53,729 nt of DNA from Helochares maculicollis (lineage: Eukaryota; Arthropoda; Insecta; Coleoptera; Hydrophilidae). The stretch is taken from the NCBI GenBank assembly GCA_033557835.1, contig JAWQRO010000127.1, positions 1-53,729 on the forward strand. The letters are read 5' to 3'. A program made the position numbers and the translations under genes. A model generated the notes under the pieces. It worked only from the letters and a program-made list of their open reading frames with translations, was not told the origin of the DNA and searched no databases. Below are positions 45,131-53,729 of this stretch, piece by piece. The number at the start of each line of letters is the position of its first letter. Positions within the stretch are counted from its first letter, which is position 1.

Positions 45131-47379
45131 CTTAAGAGTTCAGAACGTACGTTGAATGCTTTGAAATCCGAGAAGAAATCTCAACAAACAGATCTTAACA
45201 TTAAATACCCACACTTTTGTGATAATTCACTTTCAGTGCAGATTTACTAAGATATCGGTATTTATTTGGAAATTTCCAATGATAGTTGTAATGTTGAAAA
45301 TAATTTTAAAATCAAATAATCTTTAACGGTTTTCAGTGTGCAAATTGGAAGGGGGTTAATTTACAACAGAAAATTCCATCAATTTTTCCACGAGCGACGC
45401 GTTAGCTCTCAAATGAAAATTAAATAAAATATGAAGCAGTTTGAAATACGAAAAAGATCGCCTATCGCATAACTGTTTCCATTTCTCCATTACAAGCTAC
45501 TTTCCTCCATTCTGGCGCCGTAATTTCAATTAAACGATTCAGCGAAATGGTCACGTACACACCTCTGCAAACCGGTGAGATGTTTTCTGTGTTAACGGGG
45601 GGCTCAGTGCTGCCGGCGACGCCACATCGCCGCGAGATGTCTGCATTAAATGTGTCAGATTATAAGCTATGAAAGTCGATTTGCATAATTGTGTTATTTG
45701 ATATACGGGTTTTTTGAGCGCTGGCACAACGGAAATTATGTCCGCGTGAAAAACCCGGAGTACAATTGAAATATCGACTTTTTACGTGTCATTCGATGAA
45801 CCGGAATTACATCTACCATCCGCGTTCACACTGGTGATGGCGCTAAATAACAATCACAAATACTGTGAAATGCTACTAGTTACTGTTACTGTTACTGTCT
45901 TTGTTCGCTAAATTTATGACGGGGCTTGCTGTTCAAAATTATAAAGAGTGCAATTATATTTGCGTCATTTTTTTTTGTGGGGTATTATATAGGTTTTATA
46001 TTTTTGCTGCGACCGAAATTTCAACATTACTCGTTTACGAAGTAATTACGAATACAACCGGAAAAATTGAAGATAGTTTGTGATAGAATTAAAGAGATAA
46101 AACTTTAATTGACTCGATGACGGCCGACTTAATTAAAAGCGAGTTTACAATCCTAAAAATTTACTAAATTATCGTTCTGAACGCTTATCACATAAATCAA
46201 AGCCGCAACAAGTGTACGATACAGAAACGGTCAGGCCGTGCTTTTCGGGGCAAAGGGTGGCCAGAGAAACGTCGTTCGCTGCGGAGGCCTTGGGAAAGTA
46301 AAATTTAATTCTGTAACAAAGTAAAGTTTGCAGCTGGCAGCACATGCTTTCGGTCGCTGCTTTATTTGGTCCGTAAAATAAAATCGAAACTGCAATTAAC
46401 ATTGCCGGGCAGCTTTACACTTCATCGAGCGTTGAAGTCTTTCAATTCGCATAAAGGCACCCTCGCTCGCTACATGTAAAGACTAACGATGTATGTATGT
46501 TTCCCGTTTGTATGGATCATTAAACAGTCTTGGCCTTTTTAACCTGGATGCTTTAAGATGAACTAAAGGTTATCATGTTCAACTGTAAGTAGACTACCCT
46601 TCTTTACATCTGTAATTACTAAGCCATAAAATGATTCCGAAAGTTTTAAGTTTAAGTTATTTAGATATCTAATAATAAGAATTGATTGACATTGCAATAC
46701 AGGCAAGTACTACGAATATTACAAATTTAAATAGTTTCAAGCGTTTGCGGTTTTCAGTAGTCAATTTTATAAAATCCTTTTACAATTTATAATAGATTTT
46801 AAATTCTCAAGAGCTGTAGTTGGCTTTTATGAAATTTTTGTCGACAAAGATATTGCAAAAGTTCGATCCTATCATGAGTTTTTTTCCAGTGTTGTGATTG
46901 ATCTCTACGAACGTGTTATAATTTTGCTGTTTCTTTGTACTTGAATTAATAGATTTAATATGTTTTTTGCACACGTTTAGACTTATTTTCCCTAAATTCT
47001 AGATTTAAAGAATCCGACTGTATTTATGAATGATCTGCTACATTTGATACATTACCAGATTTTCATTATTTATTCCCACAAACTTTCATTGTTTTAAAAT
47101 TCCTCTGCAATTCACATTTGTTAAAGTGCATAAGAATGTAGTTCCCAACTCATGTCAATTATTTTTCTTCGAATTATATGTAGTCTAGTATTGTGAAGGT
47201 TATATAAGTTGGGAGGACAAATTTTATGATTTCTATAAAATTGTCTGTAGATACTTTACTTTTTTTTCACGGTTTATGTATATGATGAATTACTGAATAT
47301 GTTTTTGAATTTCTCAATGTTTATTTTTACACTTATTCCAGACGGTCTTGATTTAATATGATTGTAATTTCATTCACAC

Positions 47380-48620
47380 GGTTTTCAAAATAAATCATAT
47401 GGATTTTAAAGCTTTTCTTAAAGTAAAAAACTTTTATTAAAATATTGATGATATTCTATGATTAGCACAATTAGTTCACGCTTTTTAAGTCGATTAACTA
47501 AATTTTTCCTTCGATTAATCAGCATTGTTGGCTTTTCAGACGTTTTCACTGTTTATTTAAATAACGATTATGTTGAATAATTAAAATCAAGAATTATATT
47601 GACTTTTAGTAATTAAGTCTCAGGATTTCCTTGATAAATCGTATTTTGATTTAAGAAATTTTTAGATTTGATTAAAGTAATTGGCCTTCAAAATCTGGGT
47701 TTTTAAAGTTTTCTGTCGAAGCATTTTGTCTCCGTTAGAACTTGTATGATATTTTATGAATAGCTCGGTTTATTCAACGTTTATTAATTGATTATCCAGA
47801 TTTGTTGTTAGAATAACCAGCATTTTTATATTATTTATTCACGTGATCATCATGTTGCAAGTATTGAAGTCTTGGAATTTTACGATTTTAGCAGACAAAC
47901 CCTTCTTTTCTTGGATTTGTCTAGATTTTAAATATTACTAAATTTCAGGGTTTCTTTGCTAAATCGTGAGTACTCTAGAGATTTTCAAGATTCTTTGTAA
48001 CAATTGGACATAAAAATCTGGATTTTTAAAGATTTCTACTAAAGAAATGATTTCTCTTTAGAATTACGATGATGTTTCGTGAATATTACGATCAATCCAG
48101 ACTTTTTGTAGGTGATTATTTATGTGCAGCCATGGGATAATCAGCAATTTTGTATATTATGTGTTGTTCGTTATCTACTCAAATGATTAATGCAGTTATA
48201 AAAATCTTACAACCTAACGGTCTTAACAAACTTTGAGACATCATGATTACACTAGAATTACCTTAGTATTGATTATGATTAAGTCACAGCTATCCCATGA
48301 TAAATTATGAACATTTCATAGATATTCAATATTCATTAAAAAAATTAGTTTCACACTCTGGTATTACAAACTTTTTCATTGAAGCAATGATCCCTTATTA
48401 GAATTTTAATATCTTTTGAAGTTATCAAGAGTTTTTATGATAAATTTTAACAATTAACTGTGAAGGATATTTCAAGTTTTACTACATTGGTTAATCATAA
48501 GAACTTTCAAACTCTTATATTTGTGAATTTCTCCAGTTGAAAATTGTAATGTTGCTGCAATAAAAATCTCTGAATTTAATATTTTGGCCGATTTGAACAA
48601 ACGTGAAATTTTTTTTTCTA
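47380..48620. repeat. Eroded tandem array, unit about 300-340 bp
   Basis: At least four copies are anchored near 47386, 47687, 48009 and 48349, giving steps of about 301, 322 and 340 bases. The anchor reads approximately TCAAAATCTGGGTTTTTAAAG (for example AAAAATCTGGATTTTTAAAG), followed about 20 bases later by GAAGCATT/GAAATGATTTCTC and TTAGAA. A second anchor, (T/C)CAGCATT or TCAGCAATTTT, repeats near 47518, 47818 and 48140 with the same step. Divergence between copies is high. Confidence 0.7.
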
Positions 48621-51616
48621 CTCGTAAGGCAAATTCCTATTCAAACCCACAAATGAATGAAAATTATGAATATGATACGATAGTACAAAGTACAAAAAGC
48701 AATTGTTTTCACAGTTTTGAAGTTTTTGGGAATTCACAGGCGTTATGACCATTCCGACGCAATATATAGTGTATTATAAGTGTAATCATTAGTAATAGAT
48801 AAACAGTGAAGTTACGTCACTTGCTCATGAAAGGGAGAAAGCAACGAATACGTCTCTTATAGTTTTCCCATATATCTAAGGATCCTAAAGGCACATCCCC
48901 GAATTGTACACATACAAATTCAGCAGCACACCTTACAATATTAACATTAAGCTCTTGCCTCATCTCCAGTCGCTTTTATTAGATTTAATTTCTATTGCGG
49001 CGAATTAGCTTCCTTAGATTTTCGGATGGGATTTGTACGATTACCAGTGTAAAGCTGGTTATAAATTATAACAACTGCGGGATAACCGGAGTGACGAGGC
49101 GGGATTTGGAGCGAGCATATTGGGGCCTTAAGAGGAAGAAGCCGGAGGTGGAGTCGGAGGTACGTTTCGGAATGAGCGTATGCACATATCGTATAATCTC
49201 ATTTGGTGTACGAAGTCGATATGAGATAACGTACTAAGCGCACCGGGTGCGACAAAAGAGCGTGGCTCCGCTGAATCGACAAGTTTTCTTCTTTTCGCGG
49301 TCTCGGCTGTCAGGAGAAGCGCTTGAGTATGAGTTATTGCCTATCTGTTGGACTGAAAGAGGGAAATGGGAAGGAAAAGCTCTCTAGCAGCTACCAATCT
49401 CTCTTCTCTACACGTGAAGTTATCTCTCACTGTCTCTGTGCTTTCCCGTTCTCCCTACCCCATCTACCTCCACCAACATATCATATTTTGTGCAAATCTT
49501 TACTGCATTTTGCATACACTCTTTGCCTTTGCTTTTTGCTTTGTTTGCCTCCTGCGACGACGACGTTACTTGGGAATTACAGTTTGACATGATCATTACA
49601 GCGTCCCTTTCGTACCAGAGTGATTTATCTATCAAGTGTTCCAACTTGTGCGATACAAAATAAATTATGGCCGTGCATATTTTATATTCGTTTGGTCTCA
49701 CTGGGTGCACACAAGACTTGCTCCGTTGAAATATTCTGATGTTTTATTAAAGAGAAATATATTTGAATTGTGTTCTCGGATGTTCCTCGAAAATCCTCCG
49801 TTTTTGTCCAAGGAAACATTTATTTAGCATCTTGAGTGATTTATAAATATTTATTGCATAAAAACTGCACTCTCTCTCAGAAGGAATTCCACGTTTTAAT
49901 AGCATCGTTTATGTTTCGTGTACCTCCGCACTGCTCCTCCCGAATCGTACCTCTCCTGCGCTCATTATTTTTCATTCCACCACCCGTCCTCCACGACCAC
50001 GTCCCTGCCAACCACAAAGGGAATAGAGTAAACGAAGCGAATTTAGTTCGTAAAGTTCCTGATGACCATTGCGTTAATTTAAATATTACATTGCACACCA
50101 TCAAACCTGGAAATTTACATAATAACGTAATTTCCTCAATGAAATTGTCCAAAGTTTGTTATTGGTACGTAGTAAACCAATCTAGTGCCCTCTGTAATAC
50201 ACCTAACACGTAGCCTCTCATACTGGCGCAACGTGAAGCAGTAGTAGTCCATTGCAGAGCTCCCCCAGGATATCATTATTGTATGTACAAGTCGGTGCTG
50301 AGTGGTGACATTTCCATGGCCCAGAGGGAACTATGTAATTCCGTTCCTGCACTGACATTTCAGCACCCAAATGATCCATCTAGCAAACTGCCTTGCGCCA
50401 CTCGCTCCCCAAATGTGATGCCTTCTACTCGGCCCACCAACACAAAACTCCAGTGATTTATTATTAATTTTATTCTGATTTGCCTGGAGAATATAAAAAA
50501 GTATGGAGGATCCATAGTCCTAAAATATGGCCCCAGGACTCGTATTTCATCTGTCTTTTTACTACCTGTCTGTTGATATATACCACCGGCAATTTTGTAA
50601 AATATCGCCACTATACCTGCTCCACTAACTTAGATTATTTATCAAACTACTTTTTAAATTTATGAGTTTACAGCTGTACGTGTTTTCCCCGTTCGGTGCG
50701 ATCGCCAGTTCCACGGCTCTGTTTTTATTATTGGAACCGGGCAGGAAAAATGCGAACACTACGTTTAAGGAAATTAAAGGTGTAGAGCGACTTTACTTCA
50801 AGCTCGATTATGTTGAAATGAAATTGATTAGATTTTCGTCTTTTAACTGCAACAACAAGTCCATTTATACTTCCTCTGCACTTTTGCAGTACGAATTTAA
50901 AAATGTAGCTTTGAAGAACTTTGCAATATTTTAAAGTATTCTTCAGTCAAGTTCGTGTCGGCGTTTTAATTTTAAATGCTCTGAATGTAGGAAGCTAAAG
51001 CGCTCATTTGAAATAGAACGAACGTTCTTAATTAAGCCAAGAGCAAAATGAAGAGTTCTGATGCTTTACACATAAACATTTTTGCATGAAATAGTAGCCT
51101 ATATGACAATAGTTCATCAGTGTCATATACTAATAGTTGTTGTATATTTATATGAGAGTTAAGACGACCTTTCTGATGGCTTAAAGCAAGCCAAAAATTC
51201 CCTTTGCATTCCCGATTTTTAACTTAATTTTGAAAACACATATATTTTGTACATTTGAGATAGGTAGGTGCATCAGTGAATTCCCGTAATACCTTCCCAA
51301 TTAAACCCTCAAATCAGAAGCACCTACTTTTTTTCCAAGAGGAGTTAGATAATCATTTACATTTTGAAAGTTTCGAAGAGGAAAGATGGTCAGCATATTA
51401 TAATTACCAACTTGAATCAGATGAACAATATTTTCTACAGGTCAAAAATAGTTGAAAAGTTTGCATACGCATTTGAAAAGTTTGAATAGTTCTTGCCATA
51501 ACGGTTGTATCTATGAAGTTGGGAGGTGAAAAACCAATTAACACATTTGGTTTGTTTGGTTCCCAATCGAACAGCATGTCGATGAACGCAATTGCTTCTC
51601 TCCTTCAAGAACAAAT

Positions 51617-52062
51617 ATGCATTCAGATAATCATCTTCATGTTCGCCATATTATGCATTACCATTTTAAGGAAAGCTGGAAGTCGGCAGTCATCTCGCGA
51701 TCTCAACGAACTTTTCGACGAGGGAATAATCAGCAAAAGTAAATTTTAAAGTTGGTTTAAGAGGTTCTAAACGAGCGACATAAACCTTGCAGATGAAGAA
51801 AAAAGAAGTTGCTCTTCAGATTTCGACGATCAGGTACTCCTGGCAGCGGTAGGAGAAGACGAAAGCTTGGCAACGTGAATGTTGGCTGAAGACTTCAATG
51901 TCGACCACTCCACGATCGTTCGTCGTCTCATAAAGCTCGGAAAGGCGAGGAAACTGGCCCGATAGCTCCGTCACGAGCACTCCAGTATCAACAAAGTAGA
52001 ACATGCACGCATTTTTAGCCAAGCAAATGAGAAGCAGTTCTTGAAGTGGATGGTGAAATAAT
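51617..52062 (+). pseudogene. Mariner transposase fragment, N-terminal DNA-binding part
   Basis: On plus, across frameshifts and stops, the N-terminal bipartite DNA-binding region of a mariner transposase is recognisable. It starts with MHSDNHLHVRHIMHYHFK (from 51617), then RQSSRDLNELFDEGIISKSK, SWFKRF, FDDQVLLAAVGEDESLAT, MLAEDFNVDHSTIVRRLIKL and GKARKLA, ending near FLKWM at about 52062. This covers both helix-turn-helix units and the linker; the catalytic core is missing. No inverted ends were found. It resembles a different mariner group from the two in the 3.9-kb intron, and its orientation is opposite to the host gene. Confidence 0.85.
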
Positions 52063-53263
52063 CATGTATATATGTTTTTGGTAAATATTTTTATGGTATT
52101 TGTTGAAAAATCACGTAATATTTATACATCAACCTAACACCATCAAGTAAAGTTCCAGAAGTCACTCCCTATGTAAACATTATAAAGGTTTTGTAAACAA
52201 ATTGTGCAATATATGTTTAGCTTACAAATGATTTAAGTAATATTCGTTAATTTAGTTAAGGAAAATAAGAAAAATCTAACAAATTATAATTCGATCGTCG
52301 GTTTAAAATATTAAATAAATATGCGCCAACCTAATACTGGTACAACAAATGTTTTGTAGTTAACAACGCTTTCATATAGCTATGGTATGTGTAGAAACAA
52401 GAATGTGTCTAAGTAAACGACTAACGGGATATTGTAAATATGAGACAGTTCTGTAGTTTTATTTCCACGATTTAAATCAGTGCAGATTTCTATGTTAAGC
52501 TGAATATTATATTGTTGGTGACTAAGCCATATTTAATATAGATTTTATTATTAGTTTGCCTATAATATAAATGAAAATCTTTGTTTTTATAGGAAAACAA
52601 AATTAAAATGAAAAACATACAAATTACTCATAATTGCAGCGTATGAATATTATCTCACATATCAAAATTCACTACCTTTATGTAGATTTCTTACTGCTAA
52701 TTGAAGAGATCATATTTTGTATGGTTGGTGTGGTAACTTTTAAGTAATAATTCAAGCATAAAATTCGCAGACTATCAATCCTAATTTTATAGTGTTTACC
52801 TAAAATTCTGCATCATAAAATAATATCTTTCAAGAAAATTATGTTAAACACTTTTACAATCCAAACAAAAGAATAAAGAGCAAAATATTTGCACCCCGTT
52901 TCAAATAAACGCGATAAAGTAAGCTTTAGAAATAATGTCGCTTTATATAAATAATAAATTAGCTTTATATTTACAAACCGAATTTAATTTACAGTGATCA
53001 TATTTAGTGTTGAGCGTTGAGTGTAAATATATAATACTATTATACTATTATAATACTATTATATTAGCAAAATTAAATAGCCTTCAGGAATATAAAATAA
53101 TTTTAGGAAACCGACAACATAATTCATCTCCCTAGGTAATACACTTATAGCATAATGTTGTATTTTTGCTATTAAGGAAACAGTATAACATTAATGTAGT
53201 TGCGTTACTTTAGAAAGCGTGATATACTATAGACAGTGTAAAGAAGTGTAAAGAAAAAAGATG

Positions 53264-53332
53264 CGTTTGCTTCGCTTACTTCAGATCACTCGTTTCGTTC
53301 CGTTATCGCTCGTTTCGCCCCGGCATCTCTCG
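53264..53332. repeat. Short GC-richer repeat, 20-bp unit
   Basis: CACTCGTTTCGTTCCGTTAT is followed directly by CGCTCGTTTCGCCCCGGCAT and then CTCTCG, that is two and a third units of 20 bases. Reverse-complemented, with its flank GTAAGCGAAG, it resembles the phrase repeated at 19335 and 19622. It stands out from very AT-rich surroundings. Confidence 0.6.
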
Positions 53333-53675
53333 CAGTATAAGGATGCATTATCCGTTTTCGTTTCGGGTATTTATTACGTTTTAAAATTATATTTAAAGCG
53401 TATTTATTACGTAATGCTTAAAAACAAATAAACACAAAATAAAAATAATACCCTAGTATTTCATTTGACGGGTGAAACGAATTCGCATATTTTTATACTT
53501 GCTGAACTTTAATAAGAATATTTAATAAAATATTATGCGCTAGTTTTAAACGTATGTGTTTGATATTTTCACTAGGTAGGCTACACATATAAAGAAGAAA
53601 ATTTAATTTCATAGAATATTAATTCTTTTTTTCATTAAAAATTACACTTTTCTAAAGCTTCTTCAAACTATATCT

Positions 53676-53677
<2 letters not shown>

Positions 53678-53729
<52 letters not shown>
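53678..53729. repeat. (TA)n microsatellite at the window end
   Basis: An uninterrupted TA run of 26 units reaches the last base, so its full length is unknown. Such tracts often end assembly contigs. Confidence 0.97.

Larger units (their letters stand above)
37971..53729 (-). other. Presumed 5'-ward Rbp6 intron (open at window end)
   Basis: The acceptor lies at 37971-37973. No upstream Rbp6 exon and no other recognisable intact gene was found to the window end, so this is probably one intron of at least 15.7 kb. It contains a coding-like relic (39900-40690), eroded repeats (44190-45130 and 47380-48600), a mariner fragment (51617-52062), a short GC-richer repeat (53264-53332) and a terminal TA tract. 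Less AT-rich blocks at 41180-41470, 45470-45840, 46200-46450, 49000-49330 and 49900-50460 carry no recognisable protein. 42220-43640 is T-rich with recurring AAGTTT/TTTGG words but no clear unit. Confidence 0.7.

Noticed and set aside
44984..45250. 88-codon open frame rich in Lys, Arg and Ile
   Set aside because: It translates a simple AAATCAAA/TTAAGA repeat; no domain and no neighbouring gene signals.
49323..50213. Several overlapping open frames of 73-125 codons on both strands
   Set aside because: Less AT-rich sequence with fewer stops; no family motif, no consistent frame and no splice structure.
51513..51749. 78-codon frame starting MKLGGEKPINTF
   Set aside because: Only its last part (RQSSRDLNELFDEG) is mariner sequence; the start is upstream flank read by chance.
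38000..53729. Searched for Rbp6 RRM1 and RNP2 (KIFVGGL) exons on minus
   Set aside because: No codon pattern for RNP2 or an exon ending in RHRG with a phase-1 donor was found; these exons are presumed beyond the window.
1..53729. tRNA genes
   Set aside because: No GGTTCRAATCC-type T-loop with a matching acceptor stem was seen on either strand by eye.

Overview
The window reads as AT-rich genomic DNA from an insect. The one gene I can identify is on the minus strand. It is the 3' part of Rbp6, the insect member of the Musashi family of RNA-binding proteins. Four coding exons are visible, separated by introns of 3.9, 4.6 and 12.8 kb. The evidence is the second RNA-recognition motif, the typical insect C-terminal segments, canonical splice sites and matching codon phases. 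A beetle is possible, but I cannot prove the order. The exons for RRM1 and the first half of RRM2 are not here, so 37971-53729 is most simply the 3' part of another long intron (at least 15.7 kb).

Exons, in transcript order: 37888-37970 (end of RRM2), 24972-25056 (end of RRM2 plus linker), 20329-20361 (a 33-base microexon) and 16188-16396 (C-terminus with a seven-histidine run, ending in a stop). Reading through the donor of the second exon gives a different, open 115-residue Ala/Pro/Val-rich tail that stops at 24625. The locus therefore looks built to make at least two C-termini behind the same RNA-binding domains. Positions 1-16187 lie downstream of the last visible coding exon and hold its 3' UTR, then intergenic DNA.

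The rest is dominated by decayed mobile elements and eroded repeats. Elements: a piggyBac transposase relic (about 1.93-2.42 kb); a nearly full-length mariner with 30-bp inverted ends and a TA target duplication (18029-19273); a second, different mariner relic beside it (17450-17990); a third mariner fragment (51617-52062); a non-LTR reverse-transcriptase relic (30640-31085, minus); and an unidentified, frame-broken coding-like relic (39900-40690, minus). All are broken by stops and frameshifts.

Eroded tandem repeats recur at several scales. There are 17-22 bp units at 11.2-13.4, 23.4-23.7 and 44.19-44.30 kb, units of roughly 250-340 bp at 19.3-20.05 and 47.4-48.6 kb, and longer pairs at 0.2-1.3 and 6.3-7.6 kb. 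A few GC-richer or homeodomain-site-rich blocks in the introns are candidate regulatory elements. One intronic hairpin (26610-26671) has the shape of a microRNA precursor. I see no tRNA, rRNA, CRISPR array or second intact protein-coding gene.
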